Source: DASQHY01 sp035602605 (GTDB lineage: Bacteria; Acidobacteriota; Terriglobia; Acidiferrales; UBA7541). From it: a stretch of DNA of 40,825 bases. Position 1 is the stretch's first letter; the number at the start of each line of letters is the position of its first letter. Of the stretch, positions 29,219 to 37,319 are shown in pieces. The stretch spans positions 1-40,825 of the forward strand of contig DATNLZ010000034.1 of NCBI GenBank assembly GCA_035602605.1, in the 5' to 3' direction. A model generated the notes under the pieces. The model was given only the letters and a program-made list of their open reading frames with translations, was not told the DNA's origin and made no database searches. Made by a program: the position numbers and the translations under genes.

Positions 29219-29289
29219 TTCAAGAGCGAGATAAGTGACGCGTTCCCTCGTAAGCGACACCAGAAGCGGCACTTAGAGTTTTGTACTGC
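29219..29289 (+). repeat. 71-bp module A preceding a tRNA 3'-half
   Basis: Begins TTCAAGAGCGAGATAAGTGA and ends TTTTGTACTGC. The same 71 bases occur at 36723-36793 with, by my alignment, seven differences, all transitions and no gaps. Both copies run straight into a tRNA 3'-half in the same orientation. It probably marks the end of one family of integrated elements. Confidence 0.7.
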
Positions 29290-29292
29290 GCA

Positions 29293-29338
29293 CCTTCGAA
29301 GCAGAATGCCGCAGGTTCGAGTCCTGCCGGGCGCGCCA
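29293..29338 (+). pseudogene. tRNA-Arg-like 3'-half (anticodon loop to CCA)
   Basis: Starts at the anticodon loop CTTCGAA (anticodon TCG) and continues with GCAGA, a variable loop, a GCAGG-TTCGAGT-CCTGC T arm, the acceptor half CGGGCGC, and G plus CCA. There is no D arm or 5' acceptor strand; the preceding bases are the 71-bp module. The T stem differs from that of the intact tRNA-Arg at 22474, so it derives from another tRNA gene. Breakage at the anticodon loop is typical of tRNA-targeting integrases. Confidence 0.75.
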
Positions 29339-29902
29339 TCTCATTGAAAAGAGTAAGAAGGATCGATCTTCACCGTGGACCTTCTGCCTGCTCACAAAGT
29401 AGTGGGTCACCGTATCCTTAATATATATGTGGGGGTTCCGAAAGGCAGCTTCAAGACCTTGGTTTTATTCCGGTCCCCAGGCTCTCGGCGCGCTTACCAA
29501 TTTTTTTCAGTATTGTTTCAAGACTTCGCAATTCTTGGCTCGCATCGGCAAAGACTTTTCCAATTTCGGCAGCATGTTTGCGAAAAACCGGGGTGAAGCG
29601 CTTTTTGGAAGCGCTTCGGACAGGCGCCGTCCGTCGGGTTCCCGATGGACCTCACAACCTGCACACGCTTTGCTTAACAACCAATAGAAGGGCTTTTGGT
29701 GGTGGATCGACTTCGCGCAACTCGATTTCAAGCTGCCAAGCACCCTTCACTGCCTTACGGACGGATTGGGGGGTGATCGCTACCTTTGACAAGCCTTCTC
29801 GGAGATGATAAACAGCGTTTCCCAGGATTGTACCAACAGTGGAGGTCTTGCGACCCGTTCACGTATTCTTTGATGTCGCCGCCTGTCGCGGAAGGAGGTT
29901 TT
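29339..29902. other. Gene-poor region between tRNA scar and M24 gene
   Basis: About 560 bases. Overlapping open frames of 60-86 codons lack ribosome binding sites and recognised content. It contains CCTTAATATATATG at 29416-29429, resembling the AT blocks upstream of TonB receptor 2, and a perfect 9-bp inverted repeat, GAAGCGCTT/AAGCGCTTC with loop TTTGG, at 29594-29616. Confidence 0.4.
29594..29616. repeat. Short perfect hairpin GAAGCGCTT-tttgg-AAGCGCTTC
   Basis: Nine-base perfect arms with a five-base loop; each arm contains the self-palindrome AAGCGCTT, so the site also reads as a direct repeat 14 bases apart. It could be an operator or an RNA stem. No T-run follows, so termination is not indicated. 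Confidence 0.35.
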
Positions 29903-31342
29903 GTGCGGACCCACTCAGTCTCCCTGCTGGTGCTTGGATTCTTGCTTTTTCTGACCTCTCCTGCCTTTTCCGCAGCCCTGCCCGAAAAACTTTCACCCGA
30001 GTTCCATAAGAACAGACTGGAGGAGCTATACCGGCGATGCCCGAATGGGCTGATTCTTCTGCGCGGCGAACTGGATTGGTTTCGCAAGCGTGAACTGCGT
30101 CAATTTGATTCCTCCTATAGCGATCCGGATTTCAAGCAGGAACGAAACCTTTACTATCTGACAGGGATTGAAGTGCCGAATTCGTTTGTGCTCATCGACG
30201 CCAAGAAGAAAGAGGTTAGGCTGTATTCAGATTGGAAGGGAGAATACGAGCTACAGCAAGCAAAGAGGCTCGACTATGTGAAAGGCCCTTTCCCTGCCGA
30301 TCGCTTCCTATACGACGTTCTGCAGCTGACTCCTGATTACGAAAAGCTCTACACCCTCTACATTCCGATTCTGGAGTCCGGAACTTTGCACGGGAAGACC
30401 GCTGCGCTCACCGGAGTGTTCCCTCCCGGCATGCCTAATCCATTGACGGAAGAGATGCAGTTTGCCAGGGGATTGGCCGAGATCTTCCCCTCTCAACGCA
30501 TTAACAGCCTGGCCTCCATTCTGGCCGAAATGCAGAAAGTGAAACAGCCTGAAGAAATTCGGTTGCTGCGCAGGGCGAACGAGATTGCAGCCCATGCCGT
30601 AGTTGAGGCGATGAAGTCCATCCGGCCCGGCCTTCACGATCACGATATCAGGGCGGTGATCGACTACACCTTTAAGCGCGACGGTGGTGTGGGCGCGACG
30701 TTTGCCAACAATGTGATGTCGGGTCCCAACATGTTTTCCAACCTACTGCCGTTGTGGAGTGACTACTACCATCGAGATCGCCAGTTAGGAGCGGGTGAAG
30801 GTACATTCATCGACATCGGCACTGAAGTGGGATACTACGTTAGCGACATCGGCCGCACCGCGCCAGTTTCGGGGAAATTCACCGCTGAACAGAGAAAACT
30901 GTATGACATCTACCTGCCATGCTTCTTGAAAGCCGAGCAAAGTATTCGCCCTGGGGCCACCCAACACAACCTCGTGGAGATCACAGCTCAATGTGCGGAA
31001 TCTCAACTCCCCGGTCTCGGCGATCCCTATCGCATTTCAGTTCAGGAGTGGATTAAGTCTCTGCGTTCGCATACCACGCTGGGCCATTATCAGGACCTGA
31101 ATGTGCTCGGTGTGGGCGCTGGAGACGACGAGCCTCTCATGGCCGGCATGGTCTTTGCCATCGAACCCGTCTTGTATTCCAAGGAGTTGAATTTTGCGGT
31201 GTTTATCGAGGACGTCATTCTGGTTACAGAAAATGGATACGACGTCCTGTCCAAAGGCATGCCGTACACGTCAGCCGAGGTCGAAAAAATCATGGCCCAG
31301 CCCGGCATCGTGCAAGCAGAAGAGGCCCGCCGGCCACACTAG
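29903..31342 (+). CDS. M24-family (Xaa-Pro aminopeptidase-like) protein, secreted
   Basis: Protein of 479 residues from GTG 29903, with a strong GGAAGGAGG site and a signal peptide right after it (SLLVLGFLLFLTSPAFSAA). The N-terminal creatinase-like domain holds YYLTGIEVPNSFVLID. The pita-bread domain has most metal ligands of aminopeptidase P: Asp in FIDIGTE, Asp in VSDIGRTAPVSGKF, His in TTLGHYQDLNV, Glu in MVFAIEPVLY and Glu in FIEDVILVTENG. The position of the second active-site His (VHD in E. coli PepP) is Leu (NVLG). The enzyme may thus be altered in activity or be a binding protein. It is probably periplasmic. It converges with the creatininase-family gene, leaving 20 bases between stops. 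Confidence 0.88.
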   Translation: MRTHSVSLLVLGFLLFLTSPAFSAALPEKLSPEFHKNRLEELYRRCPNGLILLRGELDWFRKRELRQFDSSYSDPDFKQERNLYYLTGIEVPNSFVLIDAKKKEVRLYSDWKGEYELQQAKRLDYVKGPFPADRFLYDVLQLTPDYEKLYTLYIPILESGTLHGKTAALTGVFPPGMPNPLTEEMQFARGLAEIFPSQRINSLASILAEMQKVKQPEEIRLLRRANEIAAHAVVEAMKSIRPGLHDHDIRAVIDYTFKRDGGVGATFANNVMSGPNMFSNLLPLWSDYYHRDRQLGAGEGTFIDIGTEVGYYVSDIGRTAPVSGKFTAEQRKLYDIYLPCFLKAEQSIRPGATQHNLVEITAQCAESQLPGLGDPYRISVQEWIKSLRSHTTLGHYQDLNVLGVGAGDDEPLMAGMVFAIEPVLYSKELNFAVFIEDVILVTENGYDVLSKGMPYTSAEVEKIMAQPGIVQAEEARRPH

Positions 31343-31362
31343 GGTTCCTGCGGCCAGGACTC

Positions 31363-32232
31363 TCATTGCTGCTTGAACATGCGGACGGTTTGCACCAGCT
31401 CGTCGATATTCATCGCCAGTATTTCTTTACCGGCTTCCGCGGTGGCCCCTCGCGGATCCCCGAGAATGCCGTTCGCGGAATACGGCTTCACCCCGACAGC
31501 GAAGCCCCGGAGTTGATTCCGTTTGGCGTTTTGCGGACTGTAAAAGGTGTCATCATCGAGCCCTTCTTCGGCTTTGCTCATGTCGACTAGGTCCGGTCGT
31601 ATCGCTAAAACCATGCTGGATTCCATCCAGCCGGAATGTACCCCCGCCTTGCCGATAGATATGTGGTACTTCTCCGCCAGCGCCTTCCGGCGGCGAGCAT
31701 CGTCCGGCCCGTTCGCGTTTGTGGCCATGTAAACATCCGCCTGGTTCAGCAGTTGTTTGGCGATGCGCGGAGCGTAGGCGATCATCGTGTCGGTATTGCC
31801 TCCGTGCGAGGAAATTAGGACGATGTTCTTGAACCCCGCTTGCGCCAGACTGGTGCAGTAATCCGTCAGTACGGAGATGAAATCCTGGAAATTCAGGCTG
31901 ATCGTGCCTGGAAAACCCAGATGGTGCTCGGCCAATCCGGGCTGCAGGACTGGTGCAACCAGTGCATCGCCCAGCTTCAGCGCTACCTGTTGAGCTATGT
32001 ACTTTCCGACCAATGAGTCTGTCATGGTCGGAAGGTGCGGGCCATGCTGTTCAACGGACCCTGCCACAAGTAGCACCGTGGTCTTTCCGGACTTGATGGT
32101 GTCGCGGATTTCCGTCCAACTCATTTCCTCCATCAGAACAGTTGGCTGCTTGGCCGGCATTGCGTTGGCCAATGCGGGGATTGCGCTCAAGAAGATTGCA
32201 GCGAGGACTATATTCGACCAACGAATTCCCAT
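31363..32232 (-). CDS. Creatininase-family protein, secreted
   Basis: Protein of 289 residues with a signal peptide (about residues 1-24, IVLAAIFLSAIPALANA). Family motifs are intact: VAGSVEQHGPHLPTMTDS (about residues 55-73, Glu and His metal ligands and a following Asp), GLAEHHLGFPGTISL (about residues 100-114), ISSHGGNTDTM (about residues 140-150) and AGVHSGWMESSMVLAI (about residues 197-212). The family includes creatinine amidohydrolase and enzymes acting on cyclic or modified amides; the substrate here is unknown. Export is unusual for a creatininase and suggests a periplasmic substrate brought in by the neighbouring TonB receptor. GGAGGATCTC precedes ATG 32232. It lies about 125 bases downstream of TonB receptor 2 on the same strand and may be co-transcribed with it. 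Confidence 0.9.
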   Translation of the reverse strand: MGIRWSNIVLAAIFLSAIPALANAMPAKQPTVLMEEMSWTEIRDTIKSGKTTVLLVAGSVEQHGPHLPTMTDSLVGKYIAQQVALKLGDALVAPVLQPGLAEHHLGFPGTISLNFQDFISVLTDYCTSLAQAGFKNIVLISSHGGNTDTMIAYAPRIAKQLLNQADVYMATNANGPDDARRRKALAEKYHISIGKAGVHSGWMESSMVLAIRPDLVDMSKAEEGLDDDTFYSPQNAKRNQLRGFAVGVKPYSANGILGDPRGATAEAGKEILAMNIDELVQTVRMFKQQ

Positions 32233-32357
32233 TGAGATCCTCCAGGCGGGCTCCGGACTCCGAGCCCCATCACAGCTTCGACTTCATCCAGTATAGGCCA
32301 TCCGCACGACAGTACATCGCAGTGACGGCGGACCGCCCCTGGTCCGACTCGGGTCGA

Positions 32358-35300
32358 TTAGAAAATCAACTTGAGAGCAAACTGCAACTCACGCGCATCC
32401 TTCGCGGTGAAGATTTGCCCGAAGCCGGGAGTGTTGAACACTCGACTCGGGAAATCGAAGTTGGCCCGGTTGAGAATGTTGAATGCCTCCGCCCTAAACT
32501 CCAGCGACAGCGTTTCCATCAGCTTCGTGCGCTTTACGCCTGACATGTCCACCGTGAAGAACCCGGGACAATTGATGATGCTCCGCCCCGCGTTGCCGAA
32601 AGTGCCGAAAGGCTGCAACGCAAAGGCGTCCACGTTGAACCAGCGGTTGGGGGTCTTCGGACCTGAATTAGTTTTGCTCACAAGGTTCGGCCGATCGTTG
32701 TTTCCACCGGTGTTGCTGCGGTCAATTGGGACCAGTGGCGTCATCGCTTGGCCTGATTCAGCTACAATGATCGTATTGAACTGCCATCCGCTGATAACCG
32801 CCCCCAAGAACCCGTGCGTATCGCCACCAAACTTCCGTCCGGCCCCGAGCGGAAGGTCATACACAAGACTGGTCACAAAGCGATGACGGATGTCGAAGCC
32901 CGATCGTCCCTTTTCGGCCGCGATATTGCCGGAAAACTGCGGTTGACCGCCGCCGGACGCGTTTGACAGCGAACCGCCATTGGTGTCCAGTGATTTAGAA
33001 AACGTGTAATTGAGGTTCAACACCAGACCGTCGGAATACCTCTTCTCGAGGCGCAGGATCATCCCGTGGTACCACGAGTCGAACGCCGCTGATGCGACGA
33101 TCTGGTCCGGAGCGATGTTCTGGAACTTCAGCCTTGGCTTCAGCGGCAGCGGGCTCGCGTCCGGCTGGTTAGGGAAGAGCGTCCCGTCTAGGCGCGTACC
33201 TCGCGTGCCCACGTACGCCCCTTCGACCATCAAGGATGATGTAAATTGCTTCTCGATACTGAAGTTCCACTCGTGAATCAGACTATTGGGAACGTTCCGC
33301 GCCGGTCCTTGACCGAGCGTCAGATCCGATGCCGGTGAGACCAGGGATTGCTGCACCGGGATAGGGTTCTTAGGATCAAAGTTAAGGAAGAGATGCAGCC
33401 CTGTGAATGGCGGGTTGAAGCCCATGATACCGTAGCGCGCACCGAAAATTCCGTTGCTGTAAAAGATCCCATAGCCGCCGCGGAAAACTAATCCGTGTCC
33501 AGGTGCATAGGCAATCCCGATTCGAGGGGCGAAATCTTTGAAGTCCGTGTTGCTGAGCGCTCGCGGATAACCTAATTCGGCCGCGGTTTTGAACGGCACA
33601 TTGGGAAATCTTCCCACATTCGCCGACGGGCTGATGTGACCGGGGCTCCCTGCAATGACGAAACCGCCGATTTCAGGTGCAAAGTTGGCCAGTTTGTCGT
33701 CGCGCTCGTGGTAGGGCGGCTGCAGATCGTAGCGTAAACCCAGGTTTAAAGTCAGTTTTGGGTTCACACGCCAGTCGTCCTGAACGTAGGCGCCAATGCG
33801 GTAGCTGACTCCGTGGAGCAGGGGATCACCTGTCAGGGCGTTGGCAACCGAGTTGAAGCCAAGCAGGAAATCCGCAAACGGATTCCGGGTAAATGCGCCC
33901 ACAAATGTGAACTGCCCGGCGGTGTTGAAAACGAACTCGGTGCGAATCAGCGTACGTGTGTAGTCGCCACCGAACTTTACGGAGTGCCTTCCCTTGGTCC
34001 AGACGACGTCATCGTGGAACGTAAAATCCTGGTTCCCCGAAAAGAGCCGTGTATTCGCATCGCCAAAGGTGCTGAATCCAACAATGGTAAACACAGGATA
34101 GCCTGAACCGAGCGGAGGTGGATTAATACCCTGGAAACCGAACTGCTTACCATAGTCAACGCTGCCGTTCTGCGAGACTTGTCCCTGTTCTACGTTGAGG
34201 TAGCCGAAACGGAACTGATCAATGAGGTTGGGATTGAATACATGTGAATATTGCGCCGCAAGGTTCCGGGTGTTCTGAGAAGTGGTCTGGCCAAACCCCG
34301 GTGGACGCAAGGGATTTGCAGCCGCTGCTCCGAGGAGCACTCCAGGGATCGGCTCCAGGTCGCGCGCGTTCAAGAATAAGAATCGGCCGAAAAATAGATC
34401 GCGTGGTGTAAAGGTATGATCCAGGCGAGTGGTGAACTGGTCGAAAGATGCGTCGCGTACTCCGAACCCGGCCCAGTTGCGTCCCAAACCCGCACTCGTC
34501 GGATTCGGAACTTTCTTCAGCAGGTCCGTGGCATAGGCGGCTATGCGGTTTGCGGGAATCATATTGTTCGGGAATGGAGTTCCGGTCGTGGGATCAATGA
34601 TGGTGCCGAGACCGGTGAAATCACCCGTCCGCATCGGCACTGACGGGACTGCCGCGGTGATGCTCACGCCCTTGATAATCCGCTGCCCTTCGTAATTCCC
34701 GAAGAAGAAGGTCTTGTCTTTCTTGATTGGCCCGCCAAGACTGGTTCCGAACTGGTTCTGCCTAAATGGTGGCCTCTTACGGTCAAAAAAATTCCGAGCA
34801 TCAAACACATCGTTGCGCAAAAACTCATAAACTGTTCCGTGAAACGCGTTTGTGCCCGATCGGGTGGAGATGTTCACCTGGGCCCCTCCCTGCCCGCCAA
34901 ATTCAGCCGAGTAATTACTCGTATGCACCTTGAATTCTTCGATGGCGTCGATGGAGGGCGAAACAGCCAAGCGCGTGTATACGCTGTCGCGTGCCGAAAC
35001 ACCATCCAGCAAGTAAGAGTTGTCTTCGTAACGGGTTCCGTTGGCGTTGAAGGAGAACCCCGACAATGCCAGTGGGCTGCTCAGCGTCCCCTTGACTTCT
35101 TCCGCCACTGCGGGAGTCAACAGCGCCAACTGAATGAATTGCCGGCCATTCAGCGGAAGTTGTGTTATCGCGCGGTTGCCGATGACTTGACCCATGTCCG
35201 ACGATTCGGTGTTGACAAGAGGTGCTGTCGAGTTGACCACCATTTCCTCGCGCACGCCGCCCATCGTCAGATTGAAGTCCACGCGCTGCTTGGCATCAAT

Positions 35301-35624
35301 GGCTAGAGTGAGCTCGGTGCTCTCTTGGGGTTTGAATCCGTCTGCTTCCACGCGGACTTTGTATTGCCCAGGCGGGAGCAGCGGGATCAGGTACTCGCCC
35401 TGGTCTCCGGATACAGCAGTTCGGGTTAGGCCGGTGTCCGTGTTTGTGGCGGTGACTTTTGCGTTGGGGACTGCTTTGCCGGACGGATCAGAAATTGCGC
35501 CAAGGATCGTGCCGTTAATAACCTGGCTCGCCACTGGAATAGCGAATGCCACAAGGAGCGCCAGTGCCGGAGCGGACGTATGGAAGAGGCGGGAAAGAAT
35601 CTGTAGTGTTTTCGCAAAAGGCAT
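32358..35624 (-). CDS. Oar-like TonB-dependent receptor 2 with CarboxypepD_reg domain
   Basis: Protein of 1088 residues. A signal peptide (ALALLVAFAIPVASQ) precedes a carboxypeptidase-regulatory-like domain (GTILGAISDPSGKAVPNAKVTA to GFKPQESTELTL, about residues 37-110). The plug has LPLNGRQFIQLALLTPAV, YLLDGVSARDSVYTRLAV and EFKVHTSNYSAEFGGQGGAQVN. A motif DPTTGTPFPNNMIPANRI lies near residue 345. The barrel ends ALKLIF with a terminal Phe. Such receptors move bulky ligands across the outer membrane. The ribosome binding site GAGGAGG precedes ATG 35624. A pair of TATATATA blocks 20 bases apart lies about 130 bases upstream. It is followed on the same strand by the secreted creatininase, suggesting a shared uptake and hydrolysis job. 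Confidence 0.9.
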   Translation of the reverse strand: MPFAKTLQILSRLFHTSAPALALLVAFAIPVASQVINGTILGAISDPSGKAVPNAKVTATNTDTGLTRTAVSGDQGEYLIPLLPPGQYKVRVEADGFKPQESTELTLAIDAKQRVDFNLTMGGVREEMVVNSTAPLVNTESSDMGQVIGNRAITQLPLNGRQFIQLALLTPAVAEEVKGTLSSPLALSGFSFNANGTRYEDNSYLLDGVSARDSVYTRLAVSPSIDAIEEFKVHTSNYSAEFGGQGGAQVNISTRSGTNAFHGTVYEFLRNDVFDARNFFDRKRPPFRQNQFGTSLGGPIKKDKTFFFGNYEGQRIIKGVSITAAVPSVPMRTGDFTGLGTIIDPTTGTPFPNNMIPANRIAAYATDLLKKVPNPTSAGLGRNWAGFGVRDASFDQFTTRLDHTFTPRDLFFGRFLFLNARDLEPIPGVLLGAAAANPLRPPGFGQTTSQNTRNLAAQYSHVFNPNLIDQFRFGYLNVEQGQVSQNGSVDYGKQFGFQGINPPPLGSGYPVFTIVGFSTFGDANTRLFSGNQDFTFHDDVVWTKGRHSVKFGGDYTRTLIRTEFVFNTAGQFTFVGAFTRNPFADFLLGFNSVANALTGDPLLHGVSYRIGAYVQDDWRVNPKLTLNLGLRYDLQPPYHERDDKLANFAPEIGGFVIAGSPGHISPSANVGRFPNVPFKTAAELGYPRALSNTDFKDFAPRIGIAYAPGHGLVFRGGYGIFYSNGIFGARYGIMGFNPPFTGLHLFLNFDPKNPIPVQQSLVSPASDLTLGQGPARNVPNSLIHEWNFSIEKQFTSSLMVEGAYVGTRGTRLDGTLFPNQPDASPLPLKPRLKFQNIAPDQIVASAAFDSWYHGMILRLEKRYSDGLVLNLNYTFSKSLDTNGGSLSNASGGGQPQFSGNIAAEKGRSGFDIRHRFVTSLVYDLPLGAGRKFGGDTHGFLGAVISGWQFNTIIVAESGQAMTPLVPIDRSNTGGNNDRPNLVSKTNSGPKTPNRWFNVDAFALQPFGTFGNAGRSIINCPGFFTVDMSGVKRTKLMETLSLEFRAEAFNILNRANFDFPSRVFNTPGFGQIFTAKDARELQFALKLIF

Positions 35625-36090
35625 TACATCCTCCTCAGGGACGCCAGCTCATAAGATCCATGGCCGTTTTTCCCCGGTAGATTGATCGTCTGCGCCGAGA
35701 TTCTGTGATTCTTATCTGGTCTTCTCTGCATTCATTTTCGCCTCGGATACCTATATATATCGGGACACCAGTATATATAAGGATGGAGGAACCCGCGCAT
35801 TTTCGCGACGCTACGTTGGCTCGGATTAGGCAGCCCGATCATACCGGTCGCGCAGACCTCCGAGTCGCACCACACCCATTTAGTTCGAAGAATGAACAGT
35901 TTGCCCTTTGTTGGGCGAATATCACTTGGCATACACTACGCGGTGCCAAAGCCCACCGTGTCAAGAAGAGCTTGAAAAACGGTATGGGATACACCCGAGA
36001 AGTCCGGAAGACGGGACACACTGTAGTTTCACGGCAGGGGTGCTCAGATGCACTTGGTTGTGAGGGGTTGACTGGGGGAGGTCTTTCCAC
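35625..36090. other. Divergent intergenic region, receptor 2 / DUF1569
   Basis: About 465 bases between divergent genes. It holds the promoter regions of both, including the paired AT blocks at 35750-35782. Open frames here are short and lack ribosome binding sites. I see no other gene or RNA. Confidence 0.4.
35750..35782. promoter_or_regulatory. Paired TATATATA blocks, possible operator
   Basis: CCTATATATAT (35750-35760) and TATATATAAGG (35772-35782) form an imperfect inverted repeat with CC/GG ends; the TATATATA cores start 20 bases apart, about two helical turns. They stand out from the GC-rich surroundings and lie 126 bases upstream of TonB receptor 2. The regulator is unknown; GntR- or PadR-like binding is only a guess. 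Confidence 0.45.
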
Positions 36091-36543
36091 ATGAAAAATC
36101 TCTTTGAGGCGGAGAGGGTGGAAGAAGTGAAGGAGCGGATGGCGCAGCTGAGGCCGGATAGCGAGCGGCTATGGGGCAAGATGAATCCAGCGCAGGCGCT
36201 GGCGCATTGCTCCGGGGTGATGGGGATGGCGATGGGGGAGATATGTCCGCCGCGAATATTGATTGGGCGCCTGCTGGGGCGGTTGGCGAAGAAGTCGGTG
36301 ATAGTGAACGGGACGCCAATGCGCCGCAATTCGATGACCGAGAAGAGCGTGGTGGTGACGAATGAACGGGACTTCGTGGTGGAGAGGCAACGGCTGCGCG
36401 AATCGATTGAGCGCTTTGCAACGGGTGGGCCCGGGATATGCACGAAGCATCCGCACTTCTTTTTCGGCCCGCTGACTCCAGTGGAATGGGCGGCGTTGAT
36501 GTATCAGCATCTGGACCATCATCTGCGGCAGTTTGGGGTTTAG
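36091..36543 (+). CDS. DUF1569-family (DinB-like fold) protein
   Basis: Protein of 150 residues matching DUF1569: RPDSERLWGKMNPAQALAHCSGVMGMAMGE (about residues 21-50, with the His of a DinB-like four-helix bundle), IGRLLGRLAKKSVIVNG (about residues 57-73) and the C-terminal HPHFFFGPLTPVEWAALMYQHLDHHLRQFG (about residues 119-148). The WAxLxYxHLDHHLRQFG ending is the family's strongest signature and probably supplies metal-binding His residues, as in DinB-like metalloproteins. No function is established. It has the normal length and a GGGGGAGG ribosome binding site. It stands alone, divergent from TonB receptor 2. The DNA is rather rich in purine runs (GGGGCGG, GGGGATGG). Confidence 0.88.
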   Translation: MKNLFEAERVEEVKERMAQLRPDSERLWGKMNPAQALAHCSGVMGMAMGEICPPRILIGRLLGRLAKKSVIVNGTPMRRNSMTEKSVVVTNERDFVVERQRLRESIERFATGGPGICTKHPHFFFGPLTPVEWAALMYQHLDHHLRQFGV

Positions 36544-36722
36544 CGCCGGCGAGGGTTTAGTTCGCGGCGGGATGGTTCCCCTTCCCGGAAGGGTCGCTTA
36601 ACTTTACGGCGGCAATCATTGCCTCGAGAACTCGGATGCCCGTTGCGTTAGTATGCAGCCCCGATTTTCTTTCCTACTCCGCCACAAAGTTCGACACGGT
36701 TGACCACTTGTTTCAGCCGCAT

Positions 36723-36793
36723 TTCAAGGGCGAGATAAATGACGCGCTTCCCCGTAAGCGACACCAGGAGCGGCACTTAGAGTTTTGTATTGC
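36723..36793 (+). repeat. 71-bp module B preceding a tRNA 3'-half
   Basis: Same length as module A (29219-29289) with seven differences, all transitions. It begins TTCAAGGGCGAGATAAATGA and ends TTTTGTATTGC, then runs into a tRNA 3'-half four bases later, exactly as in copy A. The sequences upstream of the two modules are not alignable over any length I can see. Confidence 0.7.
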
Positions 36794-36796
36794 ATG

Positions 36797-36843
36797 CCTT
36801 CTAATGCAGAGGGTCGGGAGTTCGAATCTCCCCGGGCGCGCCA
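36797..36843 (+). pseudogene. tRNA-Arg(UCU)-like 3'-half
   Basis: Starts at anticodon loop CTTCTAA (anticodon TCT), followed by TGCAG, a variable loop, the T arm GGGAG-TTCGAAT-CTCCC, the acceptor half CGGGCGC, and G plus CCA. The 5' half is absent; the bases before it belong to the 71-bp module and do not pair as an anticodon stem. It is a second scar with the same structure as that at 29293 but from a different tRNA. Confidence 0.75.
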
Positions 36844-36927
36844 CTTATCTCTCTTGAATCACGCACTTGAGGTGTTGAATGGAAATCTGGTCGTGCAGGA
36901 TGACTGTGGGCAGTCTCTCCTTGACGA

Positions 36928-36966
36928 CCTAGGAGACTGTGGCGTAGATTCCTAGGTGATCTAGGA
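36928..36966. promoter_or_regulatory. Three CTAG-centred sites before padR, candidate operator
   Basis: CCTAGGA (36928-36934), TCCTAGG (36950-36956) and CTAGGA (36961-36966), with CTAG centres 23 and 9 bases apart. CTAG is rare in most bacterial DNA, so three copies in 39 bases stand out. The last overlaps the AGGAG ribosome binding site of padR. Autorepression by PadR is the natural reading. Confidence 0.5.
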
Positions 36967-36977
36967 GAAGCCATTCC

Positions 36978-37319
36978 GTGGATAAACAACTCGACCTTTT
37001 GCAAGGCACTCTCGACATGCTGATTCTCAAGGCTGTTTCCCTCGGCCCATTGCATGGCTACGGTGTTCTCCTCCGCATCCAGCAGATTTCGAAAGATCGC
37101 CTGGAAATTCAACAAGGCTCTCTTTACCCGGCGCTGTATCGCCTGGAATACCAGGGTTGGATCACCAGCGAATGGGGCGAGTCGGAAAATAAGCGCAAGG
37201 CCAAGTATTACCGACTGACGGCAGCGGGAAAGCGCAGATTTCAAGCCGAAGCCGAAAAGTGGAACCGCATGGCGGACGTCATCGCGGGAATCCTGGGGAC
37301 GAAGCCGGAGGAAGTATGA
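36978..37319 (+). CDS. PadR-family transcriptional regulator
   Basis: Protein of 113 residues, the short PadR type with one winged helix. It shows LLQGTLDMLILKAVSLGPLHGYGVLLRIQQ (about residues 6-35), the recognition region IQQGSLYPALYRLEYQGWITSEW (about residues 44-66) and the wing/tail RKAKYYRLTAAGKRRFQAE (about residues 73-91). The GSLYPALxRLExxGWI motif is the family hallmark. The start is GTG at 36978 with AGGAG about ten bases upstream. It overlaps the ADOP permease start by four bases (ATGA), so the two are translationally coupled. PadR-ADOP pairs are widespread in Acidobacteria, where PadR probably represses its permease. Three CTAG sites lie in its leader. Confidence 0.93.
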   Translation: MDKQLDLLQGTLDMLILKAVSLGPLHGYGVLLRIQQISKDRLEIQQGSLYPALYRLEYQGWITSEWGESENKRKAKYYRLTAAGKRRFQAEAEKWNRMADVIAGILGTKPEEV

